Assembly: GCF_009725985.1 (NCBI RefSeq)
Contig: NZ_RCNR01000015.1
Span: 1 to 64,000, forward strand
Origin: Zobellia amurskyensis
GTDB taxonomy: Bacteria > Bacteroidota > Bacteroidia > Flavobacteriales > Flavobacteriaceae
Length of the DNA: 64,000 bases
Reading direction: 5' to 3'
In this document: positions 1 to 8,197 of the stretch, in pieces
How positions within the stretch are numbered: position 1 is the stretch's first letter
Layout of the letters: each line of letters begins with the position of its first letter
Position numbers and translations under genes: made by a program
The notes under the pieces: generated by a model
The model's database searches: none
Told to the model about the DNA's origin: nothing
The model's input: only the letters and a program-made list of their open reading frames with translations

Positions 1-1071
1 TTACCCAACCGTGTTGTAATGGCACCAATGACGCGTAGTAGGGCAAATAACAATGAAAATGCACCTACAGAAGATTTGCATGTACCTTATTACACCCAAA
101 GAGCTACTGCCGGACTCATAATAACAGAAGGTACCCAAGTGTCTAAAAGGGCGGTTGGTTATATTAATACACCAGGAATTTATTCGCAGCCACAGGTAGA
201 AGGGTGGAAAAAAGTGACACAATCTGTTCGCGAGGCCGGTGGAAGAATTTTTGCTCAACTCTGGCATGTAGGTAGAATTTCACATCCTGATTTTCACAAC
301 GGCGAACTTCCTTGGGCGCCATCCGCAATCAATCCGGAAACAGAAGTGTTTACGCCAGAAGGCAGCAAAAACACGGTTACTCCAAAGGCAATGACCCAGG
401 AGGATATCAAAACCACGAAGAATGAATTCGTTCAAGCGGCCAAAAACGCAGTTGCCGCTGGTTTTGATGGTATTGAAATACATTCATCCAATGGTTATTT
501 GTTTCATCAATTTTTTAATGGAACGAGCAATATTAGAGAAGACGAGTATGGAGGTAGTATTGAAAATAGGGCCCGTTTTTTCTTTGAGGTTTTAGATGCT
601 ATTAAAGAAGTAATTCCTGAAATAAAAATTGGAGTTCGGTTTAACCCCTCGTTACATAACATTTTTGGAATGATAATGGATGAAGAAACCATTCCCACCT
701 TCGATTATATTATTGAGAAGTTGGATAAGGAGTATGATCTGGCCTATATCCATTTATCCGAACCTTTTAATGATGTGTCTGAAGTTGAGTTTGCCGAGCA
801 ACACATAGCTAAACGCTACAGGCCAAAATATGATGGAACCTTGATGATAAACAGTGGTTTTGATCAAGAGAAAGCTAATGCTGTTTTGGAAGAAGGAAAT
901 GCCGATTTGGTAGCATTTGGAAAACTATTTATTTCTAATCCTGATTTGGTAGGTCGCTTTCGGGAAGGCGTAGAAATTTCAGAGTGGGACAAAAGTACTT
1001 TCTATACAACGGGAAAGAAGGGCTATACTGACTATGAAGCAAAAACAAGAGAACTAATCCCCAACCAATAG
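1..1071 (+). CDS. Old Yellow Enzyme family alkene reductase (5' partial)
   Basis: NADH:flavin oxidoreductase of the Old Yellow Enzyme family, an FMN enzyme that reduces activated C=C bonds, resembling N-ethylmaleimide reductase. The frame is open from base 1 and reads LPNRVVMAPMTRSRA, the conserved OYE start region, so the true start lies before the window and the ATG at 19 is internal. Other OYE features are AQLWHVGRISHP, the FDGIEIHSSNGYLFHQFF segment, which keeps the usual H/N pair as HSSN, and the phosphate-binding LVAFGKLFISNPDLVGR near the C terminus. An aldehyde dehydrogenase follows after 36 bases and is probably co-transcribed. The exact substrate is unknown. Confidence 0.93.
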   Translation, partial: LPNRVVMAPMTRSRANNNENAPTEDLHVPYYTQRATAGLIITEGTQVSKRAVGYINTPGIYSQPQVEGWKKVTQSVREAGGRIFAQLWHVGRISHPDFHNGELPWAPSAINPETEVFTPEGSKNTVTPKAMTQEDIKTTKNEFVQAAKNAVAAGFDGIEIHSSNGYLFHQFFNGTSNIREDEYGGSIENRARFFFEVLDAIKEVIPEIKIGVRFNPSLHNIFGMIMDEETIPTFDYIIEKLDKEYDLAYIHLSEPFNDVSEVEFAEQHIAKRYRPKYDGTLMINSGFDQEKANAVLEEGNADLVAFGKLFISNPDLVGRFREGVEISEWDKSTFYTTGKKGYTDYEAKTRELIPNQ

Positions 1072-1107
1072 ACCAGAAAGAGTTTAACCTTAAAATCTAA
1101 ATTGAAA

Positions 1108-2499
1108 ATGGAAACTTTAGTAAACGGATTTTCTACAATAAACCCAACAACGGGAGAGGAAATCAAGGAATATGAATATATGAGCAACGAAGAAGCTCAA
1201 AATGCAGTTGAAAAATGTCATAACGCATTTAAAGAATGGCGCTTAAAATCACTTGCTGAGCGTGCAAAAATAATAAAGGCCATTGGTGAAGAACTGAAAA
1301 AAAATAAAGACAAGTTCGTTAAACTAATGACCCAGGAAATGGGTAAAGTCTTAAAACAAAGTGATCAAGAAATAGATTTGTGCAGTGCTATTTGCGAATA
1401 CACGGCAACCGAAGGTCAAGAGCATCTAAAAGATGAAGAACGAGAATTGCCAAACGGGGGCAAGGGGATAATCTCCTATTCTCCAACCGGGGTAATTTAC
1501 GGGATACAACCATGGAATTTCCCGGCTTACCAAGCCGTACGTTATTCAATTGCCAATTTAATGGCGGGTAACGGGGTTCTTTTAAAACACTCCAGTGGTG
1601 TAACGGGATCAGCATTGCTACTGCAAGAGATTTATGAGAGTGCGGGCTTGCCTAAGAATCTATTTACCGTTCTGCTTATAGAACATGACCAGTCCGATGC
1701 AATTATTGAAAATGAACTTGTTCGTGGTGTAACCCTAACCGGAAGTCCGGACGCAGGTAAAATCATTGCCGAAAAAGCAGGGGCCGCACTAAAAAAGACG
1801 GTACTTGAATTGGGTAGTAATGATGCGTATTTGGTTCTTGATGATGCAGATATTGAATTGGCTGCCAAAACCAGTGTAATGGGTAGAATTTATAATAATG
1901 GGGAAACCTGTGTAGCTGCTAAGCGCTTTGTTGTAGTTGAGAAGGTCTACGATGAATTTCGTGATGCTTTTGTAAAAGCGATGAAAGAAGTTAAATTGGG
2001 AGACCCCACAAAAGAAGATTCGGATTTAGGGCCAATGGCGCGAGAAGATTTACGTGAAACTCTTCATGAGCAAGTTCAGGAGAGTGTCAAAAAAGGCGCA
2101 AAAATTCTTATGGGCGGTGAGATGCCGGACACTGACGGATTCTTTTATCCTGCAACGATTCTAGAAAACCTGGAACCCGGACAGCCGGCTTATGATGACG
2201 AGCTTTTTGGACCGGTCGCTTCACTGATTAAAGCAAAGGACAATGAAGATGCTATGCGTATCGCTAATGATAGTAGATTTGGATTAGGAGGAGGAATTTT
2301 CTCTAAAAATGAAGACAAAGCGTTTGAATTAGCCAAAAAACATTTTGATACGGGAATGGTCTTTATCAATTCATTCGGATTGGCTTCGCCCAATATGCCT
2401 TTTGGAGGAGTAAAAAACTCTGGTTATGGTAGAGAGCACGGTGGGTTCGGAATTCGTGAATTCGTGAATGTTAAAGCCGTAATGAAAGTTAATATGTAA
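1108..2499 (+). CDS. NAD(P)-dependent aldehyde dehydrogenase, succinate-semialdehyde dehydrogenase-like
   Basis: Aldehyde dehydrogenase of 463 residues, the usual length for the superfamily. It has the cofactor-binding GVTLTGSPDAG segment, the catalytic glutamate in LELGSNDAYLVL and the catalytic cysteine in NNGETCVAAKRF. The overall pattern (INPTTGEEIKEYEY at the start, PFGGVKNSGYGREHGGFGIREF near the end) is closest to the Sad/YneI succinate-semialdehyde dehydrogenases; this assignment is from memory of the family. An in-frame TTG lies at 1102, but the ATG at 1108 is the more natural start. It sits directly behind the OYE gene and ends before a strong terminator hairpin. Confidence 0.93.
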   Translation: METLVNGFSTINPTTGEEIKEYEYMSNEEAQNAVEKCHNAFKEWRLKSLAERAKIIKAIGEELKKNKDKFVKLMTQEMGKVLKQSDQEIDLCSAICEYTATEGQEHLKDEERELPNGGKGIISYSPTGVIYGIQPWNFPAYQAVRYSIANLMAGNGVLLKHSSGVTGSALLLQEIYESAGLPKNLFTVLLIEHDQSDAIIENELVRGVTLTGSPDAGKIIAEKAGAALKKTVLELGSNDAYLVLDDADIELAAKTSVMGRIYNNGETCVAAKRFVVVEKVYDEFRDAFVKAMKEVKLGDPTKEDSDLGPMAREDLRETLHEQVQESVKKGAKILMGGEMPDTDGFFYPATILENLEPGQPAYDDELFGPVASLIKAKDNEDAMRIANDSRFGLGGGIFSKNEDKAFELAKKHFDTGMVFINSFGLASPNMPFGGVKNSGYGREHGGFGIREFVNVKAVMKVNM

Positions 2500-2530
2500 G
2501 TTGTTTAAGTGCAACACTGTTTAGAATAAG

Positions 2531-2580
2531 ACAGGGTCAAGGGTATGTGAATTCTTCCATCTCTTGGCCCTGTTTTATTT
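2531..2580 (+). terminator. Rho-independent terminator after the aldehyde dehydrogenase
   Basis: An 11-bp stem, acagggtcaag (2531-2541) pairing with cttggccctgt (2563-2573) with one G-U pair, followed by ttttattt. It closes the OYE/aldehyde dehydrogenase unit. Confidence 0.85.
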
Positions 2581-2739
2581 ATAGTTCTAGTTGATTATCA
2601 CCTTAAACCTAAAGCAAACAAAAATAAAACGGACGGAGAATTCTCTTAAAACATTTACTATATTGTGAGGGGATAGAGCCTCTCCATAATTATAATTTAT
2701 TTTTAGGACATTGGTTGGTTGGCCTAAAAGTATCTGAAC

Positions 2740-3465
2740 ATGAAAATAAACATTGCCTTTTTCCTAGTGTTTTTCACCTTGGGAAACCTTAGCGCTCAAA
2801 CTGATAGTGTAGGGGTGAAACCCAAAAAGAAATTGTTCAAGAAGACTATTTTACCACTTTCCTTAATCACGACAGGAATACTGTTGTCAGATAGTGGTTT
2901 TGAAAGATCACTTCATGAAACGGCTCAAGGCTGGGTCGGTAACGATTTTCGTACCCATTTTGATGATTATACCCGGTATGCTCCGGTAGCTACCATCTTT
3001 ATTGCCAATGTAGCTGGGGTAAAAGCAAGACATCATTGGTTTGATCAGACTAAAAACTTGGCTGTTTCCATGATACTTACAGATGTGTTTACTAGGGCGA
3101 TAAAAAATTCTGTTTATAAAATCAGGCCTGATGGCTCTAATGATAATGCATTCCCATCCGGGCACACATCTATTGCGTTTGCATCTGGTTCAGCAGTTTA
3201 TGAAGAATACAAGGACACCAATGCCTACCTGGCCTACAGTGGTTACGGTTTTGCCGCGCTTACAGGTGGCTTAAGGCTTTTCAATAACAAACATTACATA
3301 TCAGATATACTTGCAGGTGCCGGCATAGGAATACTAGTGACTAAGTTGGTGTATCATTTTGATTATCTTTTCAAGTGGAATCCCTTTATGAAATCTAGGG
3401 ATATTGCACTTATTCCTCGCTATACCAATGGCGCTGTTGGATTGTATTTTTCCAAATCTTTTTAG
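2740..3465 (+). CDS. PAP2 family phosphatase (exported or membrane-associated)
   Basis: Phosphatidic acid phosphatase type 2 protein of 241 residues with an N-terminal signal sequence ending near LSAQ. The three motifs of the family are visible: KNSVYKIRP (motif 1), FPSGHTS (motif 2, phosphate-contacting histidine) and RLFNNKHYISD (motif 3, RxxxxxHxxxD, nucleophilic histidine). Such enzymes act on lipid phosphates or undecaprenyl diphosphate at the outer face of a membrane. The gene stands alone between a terminator and the MarR gene; its real substrate cannot be told from sequence. Confidence 0.9.
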   Translation: MKINIAFFLVFFTLGNLSAQTDSVGVKPKKKLFKKTILPLSLITTGILLSDSGFERSLHETAQGWVGNDFRTHFDDYTRYAPVATIFIANVAGVKARHHWFDQTKNLAVSMILTDVFTRAIKNSVYKIRPDGSNDNAFPSGHTSIAFASGSAVYEEYKDTNAYLAYSGYGFAALTGGLRLFNNKHYISDILAGAGIGILVTKLVYHFDYLFKWNPFMKSRDIALIPRYTNGAVGLYFSKSF

Positions 3466-3559
3466 TAGGTACGAAAATCTTTTGGAGAAGGCAAAATTCA
3501 TAAATTTTATAGATTTAGAAAAATTAGTTGTATGTTGCAATTAATTTAAAATTCTTGTT

Positions 3560-3991
3560 ATTAAGGCTGAACAATACAATTCCTCGTCTCGACTCATAAG
3601 TGCCACAGAACGTGTCTTAACGGCCCATTTGCAACTGGCGTTTCAGGAGAACGGTATAGATATCACCATTGAACAATGGCGTATTTTGTTCTATTTATGG
3701 AAAGAGGACGGTATTAATCAACAAGAATTAGCAAAACGTGCCAAGAAAGAAAAGAGCACGATGACCAGGCAAATAGATACTTTAGAGAAGAAAGGGTTAT
3801 TAATTAGACGTTGCCTGGACGAAGACAAAAGAAACAAACAGATATTTTTGACAAAACAGGGGCAAGCGCTTGAAGAAGAAGCTTTGCAAGTGGCTAACAA
3901 TATAACACAAAAATCAGAAACTGATATTGATCCGTCTGATTTAGCCTTATTTAAAACTGTTTTACAAAAAATCATAGAGAATTTAGAATAG
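3560..3991 (+). CDS. MarR family transcriptional regulator (start codon unclear)
   Basis: Winged-helix MarR regulator. The segment QWRILFYLW, then INQQELAKRAKKEKSTMTRQ as the recognition helix, then the RRCLDEDKRNKQIFLT wing are typical. The first conventional start is TTG at 3629, but that falls inside the first dimerisation helix. The frame stays open upstream to a stop at 3542 and encodes a convincing N-terminus (KAEQYNSSSRLISATERVLTAHL). No ATG, GTG or TTG is available there, so I placed the start at ATT 3560, a rare start codon, with low certainty. Its stop touches the ATG of the next gene, so it probably regulates the downstream run. Confidence 0.8.
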   Translation: MKAEQYNSSSRLISATERVLTAHLQLAFQENGIDITIEQWRILFYLWKEDGINQQELAKRAKKEKSTMTRQIDTLEKKGLLIRRCLDEDKRNKQIFLTKQGQALEEEALQVANNITQKSETDIDPSDLALFKTVLQKIIENLE

Positions 3992-4939
3992 ATGTTTTTA
4001 GACAATGACCAAATAGAATCTTTATTACCCATGTCTGAATGCATTCAGGTGATGAAAGACTTATTTTTATTAGATGCCGAAAAGGATATCATAAACCCAC
4101 TCCGTACTACTATGCCGCTGCAAAATGCTACAAATGGAATTATGGGAATGATGCCGGCTTTCATTCGGCCGTATGAAGTAATGGGAATAAAAATCCTGAG
4201 TATTTTTCCTGACAATTATAAAAAGGGGCTTAGTTCTCACCAAGGTGTTATTCACCTTTATGAAACCGTCACGGGACAATTGATGACTAGCTTAGATGCC
4301 GATGGTATAACGGGAATAAGAACAGCTGCAGTAAGCGGACTGGTTACTAGTCTTTTGGCAATTCCCGAAGCTAAGAATTTATGTATCCTTGGTAGTGGTG
4401 TACAGGCTAGAAAACATATTGAAGCCATGTTGGAAGTTAGGGATATTAAAACAGTTACTCTCTGGAGTTTAAACAGGAGCAGTGCTGAACGACTAGCTAC
4501 TGATATGGAGAAGTATGTAGGTATTGATTTTATAGTTTGTGATACTATACAGGAAGCCGCAAAGGATGCAGATATTATCTGTACCGTTACCGCAGCTACA
4601 GAACCTATATTAGAAAATGATTATTTAAAAAGTCATGTTCACATTAATGCTGTAGGTGCTTGTACGGCTAGCACAAGAGAATTAGCGTCGGCTATTATTA
4701 ATAGTTCAGATGTATATGTTGATAACAGGTTGTCAGCAGCTAATGAGGCGGGGGAATTATTGATTCCTGCTAAAGAAAATGGTCATGATGCTCTAGATTT
4801 TATTAAAGCGGATATTTCAGAAATGTTGAAAGATGCAAACTTATATGATGCATCAAAAAAGACGGTGTTTAAATCTTTGGGTGTGGCTTGCGAAGATATT
4901 GCAGCCGGACTTTATTGTTATACCAAATCAAAGGCGTAA
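3992..4939 (+). CDS. Ornithine cyclodeaminase / mu-crystallin family protein
   Basis: A 315-residue NAD(P)-binding protein of the ornithine cyclodeaminase/mu-crystallin family. The family includes ornithine cyclodeaminase, alanine dehydrogenase and ketimine reductases. Visible hallmarks are the GITGIRTAAVSGLVT substrate-site segment, the Rossmann glycine motif in LCILGSGVQARKH, the CTVTAATEPIL strand and HINAVGACTASTREL. The ATG directly follows the MarR stop codon, so the two are translationally coupled. With a dipeptidase and amidohydrolase downstream it suggests peptide or amino-acid breakdown, but the substrate is open. Confidence 0.88.
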   Translation: MFLDNDQIESLLPMSECIQVMKDLFLLDAEKDIINPLRTTMPLQNATNGIMGMMPAFIRPYEVMGIKILSIFPDNYKKGLSSHQGVIHLYETVTGQLMTSLDADGITGIRTAAVSGLVTSLLAIPEAKNLCILGSGVQARKHIEAMLEVRDIKTVTLWSLNRSSAERLATDMEKYVGIDFIVCDTIQEAAKDADIICTVTAATEPILENDYLKSHVHINAVGACTASTRELASAIINSSDVYVDNRLSAANEAGELLIPAKENGHDALDFIKADISEMLKDANLYDASKKTVFKSLGVACEDIAAGLYCYTKSKA

Positions 4940-4978
4940 TCGTCTTTTAATAAATAGTTGCATTTAACAACTAATAAT

Positions 4979-5533
4979 ATGATTGAAAGCTATCTAAATT
5001 TTGTAAAAGAATATCCACTTCTGTCTAGTGCGGTGCAAATTGGTATTCTGGGTACTATAGGAGAACTTATTGCGGTTCGTATACGGTTGAAAAGATGGTA
5101 TTTTTTTGGTCCAGGTCCCGTTAAGCTATTTTCGAAAATACTGGTGTGGGCCTTTCTAGGTATCACTTTCAAATATGCCTTTACAGGTTTCTTTGCTTAT
5201 ATAGATGCTATAATTGCTAAAGGCTGGTGGTTTAATGTGGCAAAGGGCAGTTTCTTTTATGCGCTATCGGTTTCCTTTTTTGCCAATATAATCTATGGTC
5301 CCGTATTCGTAACCTTTCACAGGTTTACGGATAATAAAATAGAAGGCAAGGAAATGGATTGGAATAGCCTAACCAAAGCATGGTGGTCCCTTGTTTGGTT
5401 TTGGATTCCGGCCATGACAACCGTATTCATCCTACCCAAACATTTACAAATAGGTTTACTGTCCTTATGGAATATTGCCTTAGGTATCATGCTGGGCTAC
5501 TTTGCAGTACAATCTCAAAAGAATAAGGAATGA
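4979..5533 (+). CDS. Four-helix integral membrane protein, possibly Mpv17/PMP22-like
   Basis: A 184-residue hydrophobic protein with about four membrane segments. The C-terminal part (YGPVFVTFHRFTD, then WSLVWFWIPAMTTVFILPKH and a last helix with WN and LGY) resembles eukaryotic Mpv17/PMP22 proteins in the spacing of the GP, the aromatic cluster and the final helix. This similarity is my reading by eye and is tentative. I chose ATG 4979 over an in-frame TTG at 4958. It lies in the operon started by the MarR gene and overlaps the next gene by 4 bases. Confidence 0.8.
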   Translation: MIESYLNFVKEYPLLSSAVQIGILGTIGELIAVRIRLKRWYFFGPGPVKLFSKILVWAFLGITFKYAFTGFFAYIDAIIAKGWWFNVAKGSFFYALSVSFFANIIYGPVFVTFHRFTDNKIEGKEMDWNSLTKAWWSLVWFWIPAMTTVFILPKHLQIGLLSLWNIALGIMLGYFAVQSQKNKE

Positions 5534-6735
5534 CATCAAAAAGAAGAAATTTCATAAAAAAATTGGGGGCTACCGTAGCGGGTATATCGGTTATGCCGCT
5601 CAGTGCTAATCAGGTACCCGATGTACAGAAAAGTAAGAACACGCTAAAGGAAAGAAAAGAGCTAAAGAAGTATTCTGTCAAGGCCAAACAATTGATTAAT
5701 GAAACGGCTTGTATAGATATGCTGAGCACGTTTGGAGATGATTATCATAAAAGAGACGGCAAATCACTTACGGAGCTTTGGGAGACGGTTCCAGGTTCAT
5801 TTACTAAAGAAGATTATGAGTTTGTACGAGACGCTGGAATGAACGTTTTTGGTTGGGGAAATATGATACCTGCTTATGACGATATGCTCAAGTTTATGGC
5901 CGTTCAAAATGGAATAATCGCTTCAAATCCTCAGTATTTTGAGCGTATTGATAGTAAGTCTAAACTTGAAAATTTATCGTCGTCAAAAAAGATAGGCATG
6001 CTAATGACCAATCAGGAAAGCAGCCATTTTAGAACAGTAGATGATGTGAACCTGTTTTACGGTTTAGGACAACGCGTATCCCAATTAACTTATAACGGTA
6101 AAAACAGATTGGGTTGTGGCGCTTTTGAAGATGTGGACAGTGGTATTACCGAATTTGGGAAACAAATAGTTCGTAGAATGAATGACGTAGGTATGGGCGT
6201 AGATGTATCGCATTGTGGTGATATGACCACTCTTGGTGGCATTGAAGCTTGCGAAGGAGTACCCGCACTTATTACCCATGGGGGTTGCCGTACCATAGCC
6301 AAAGGTTTGGCAAGGTCAAAAACGGATGAAGCCATAAAAGCAATGGCAAAAACTGGTGGCGTTATCGGGATTCCTATTTTACGGTTTATGGTAAGTGAAA
6401 AAGAACCTGTTTATATAGAAAATTTCTTAAGCCATATAGATTACGTAGCGCAGTTGGTGGGTATTGACCATGTAGGTATAGGTAGTGATCAAGGGCTATA
6501 TACTGAAGATTATGCCGATTTACAATTGAGAAAAGATACGCTGGAAAATGCACCGGCAAAGTACCAATGCCACACCAATGAAGATTATTTGTTGACCATA
6601 GAAAAACTGAATCACCCATTCAGGGTATACGACATTGCCGAAGGTTTAATCAAAAAAGGCTACAAGGACGAACACATAAAAATGGTGTTGGGAGATAATT
6701 TCAAACGTGCACTCAGTAAAATATTCAAACAGTAA
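5530..6735 (+). CDS. Membrane dipeptidase (peptidase M19) family protein with Tat signal
   Basis: A 401-residue protein of the renal dipeptidase family, which normally uses two zinc ions to cleave dipeptides. The start KRRNFIKKLG followed by a hydrophobic stretch is a twin-arginine export signal, so it acts in the periplasm. Metal-ligand candidates are E163 (TNQESSH), H228 (DVSHCG) and H250 (ITHGGCR), with D320 in GIDHVGIGSD. The first ligand pair, normally HxD in DGHND, is not seen: the matching spot reads CIDMLSTF near residues 61-68. It may bind metal differently or act on another substrate. It overlaps the preceding gene by ATGA. Confidence 0.85.
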   Translation: MTSKRRNFIKKLGATVAGISVMPLSANQVPDVQKSKNTLKERKELKKYSVKAKQLINETACIDMLSTFGDDYHKRDGKSLTELWETVPGSFTKEDYEFVRDAGMNVFGWGNMIPAYDDMLKFMAVQNGIIASNPQYFERIDSKSKLENLSSSKKIGMLMTNQESSHFRTVDDVNLFYGLGQRVSQLTYNGKNRLGCGAFEDVDSGITEFGKQIVRRMNDVGMGVDVSHCGDMTTLGGIEACEGVPALITHGGCRTIAKGLARSKTDEAIKAMAKTGGVIGIPILRFMVSEKEPVYIENFLSHIDYVAQLVGIDHVGIGSDQGLYTEDYADLQLRKDTLENAPAKYQCHTNEDYLLTIEKLNHPFRVYDIAEGLIKKGYKDEHIKMVLGDNFKRALSKIFKQ

Positions 6736-6752
6736 ACTTAACCTCTCTTAAA

Positions 6753-8072
6753 ATGAAAAAAATCACTTTATTATTTGCTGCACTTCTATTATACACCGCC
6801 GCCCATTCACAAGAAGCAGATAAAGCCAGTCCTACCTATGTCGTTTTAAAAAATGCAACTATAATTGATGCGGTTTCTGATACGGGAAAAACGGGAAGTC
6901 TGCTGATAAAGGATGATAGAATAGAAACAATTTCTTATGACGGCGCTACAACATCTCCAGAAGGGGCTATTGTTTATGATTTGAAAGGAAAGTATATCAT
7001 TCCCGGTTTAATTGATGCGCATGTTCATATTACTCATGGTACGTTAAAAGAGGCCCAGAATCAGCTAAACACAGCTTTAAAAGCTGGGGTAACGGGTGTG
7101 CGTGACATGGGAGGTGATGGACGGATGCTTACATTGTTGAAGAAGAATATGAAAATAGGAGAAGACATTGGATCTGATGTTTTCTTTTCGACCATAATTG
7201 CAGGACCTGAATTTTTTGCGAGTGACCCACGCCCACAAGAAGTTGCCAAAGGTGCAAAAGCGGGTGAAGTTTCTTGGCAAAAAGCCATTACCGACACCAC
7301 GGATTTGAGACAAGCCGTAGCAGAAGCCAAAGGCTTAGGGGCGACCGCGATTAAGGTATACCTAAACGTTGATAAAGACTTATTTAAAAAAGTAGCAACA
7401 GAAGCCAAGAGACAAAACTTAAAGGTCTGGGCGCATGGAGTAGTGCCTCCCACAAAACCATTGGATATTACAAACGGAGGTGCAGACGTTATGTCTCATG
7501 CCGGGTCGCTTTTGCAATACCAAATGGCGAAAGGGGAAATAAAGGGAAGACATGATTTTGAGTCTAGAGAAAAAGCTGCTGAATGGAAAGCTAAACTAGA
7601 CGCCATAAAATGGGATAAAAATACGCCAGAAGTAATTCAGCTTTTTGATGCGATGAAAAATAACAACAGCATTTTAGACGCTACGCTGTTCGTGTATTAC
7701 TATTTCAAAGAAGATATTAAAAATATGTCGGATGAAGCCTTGGGTCAAGTTGATGCTTTTAGAGCGGTGACCATTGCTTACGAGCAAGGAGTCAAAATAG
7801 GAGCAGGATCTGATCATATGATTTCCGAAGACGGCACTATAAATCTTCATACAGAACTTAAACTCTTAACCACAGCAGGCTTATCTAATATAGATGCAAT
7901 AAGAGCAGCAACTATTGTTAACGCAGAGGGCTTAGGCCAAGAGAAGAACATTGGAACTATAGAAGAAGGTAAAATAGCAAACTTGGTAATCCTAAATACG
8001 GACCCCTTAGAAAATATCAGTAACACCCTAGACATTAAATATGTTTTTAAGAGAGGTGTGGTAGTACAGTAG
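6753..8072 (+). CDS. Secreted amidohydrolase family protein (imidazolonepropionase-like)
   Basis: A 439-residue metal-dependent amidohydrolase with a signal peptide ending near AHSQ. Features: the composite beta domain (VVLKNATIIDAVSD), the HxH metal ligands in GLIDAHVHITH, a lysine in ATAIKVYLN, histidines in VWAHGVV and DVMSHAGS, and the catalytic aspartate region in IGAGSDHM. The C-terminal GTIEEGKIANLVILNTDPL closes the beta domain. Members hydrolyse peptides such as N-acyl dipeptides or Xaa-Pro, or cyclic amides. It follows the dipeptidase-like gene by 17 bases, which supports peptide-related work in the periplasm. Confidence 0.88.
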   Translation: MKKITLLFAALLLYTAAHSQEADKASPTYVVLKNATIIDAVSDTGKTGSLLIKDDRIETISYDGATTSPEGAIVYDLKGKYIIPGLIDAHVHITHGTLKEAQNQLNTALKAGVTGVRDMGGDGRMLTLLKKNMKIGEDIGSDVFFSTIIAGPEFFASDPRPQEVAKGAKAGEVSWQKAITDTTDLRQAVAEAKGLGATAIKVYLNVDKDLFKKVATEAKRQNLKVWAHGVVPPTKPLDITNGGADVMSHAGSLLQYQMAKGEIKGRHDFESREKAAEWKAKLDAIKWDKNTPEVIQLFDAMKNNNSILDATLFVYYYFKEDIKNMSDEALGQVDAFRAVTIAYEQGVKIGAGSDHMISEDGTINLHTELKLLTTAGLSNIDAIRAATIVNAEGLGQEKNIGTIEEGKIANLVILNTDPLENISNTLDIKYVFKRGVVVQ

Positions 8073-8152
8073 TTCTTAGTTTAAAAATTAGGTTAGGAGC
8101 AGTATCTTTTATAAAGAATACCTCTTCATAAACAACCTACTTAGTAGTCCCC

Positions 8153-8192
8153 AAGAGAAGGTCAGAACACAAGGTTCTATCTTCTCTTTTTT
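8153..8192. terminator. Bidirectional terminator between convergent genes
   Basis: The stem aagagaag (8153-8160) and cttctctt (8181-8188), with an inner agaac/gttct pairing, is flanked by a T-run on the plus strand. It lies between the amidohydrolase (+) and the beta-helix lipoprotein (-). Confidence 0.75.
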
Positions 8193-8197
8193 ATTTG

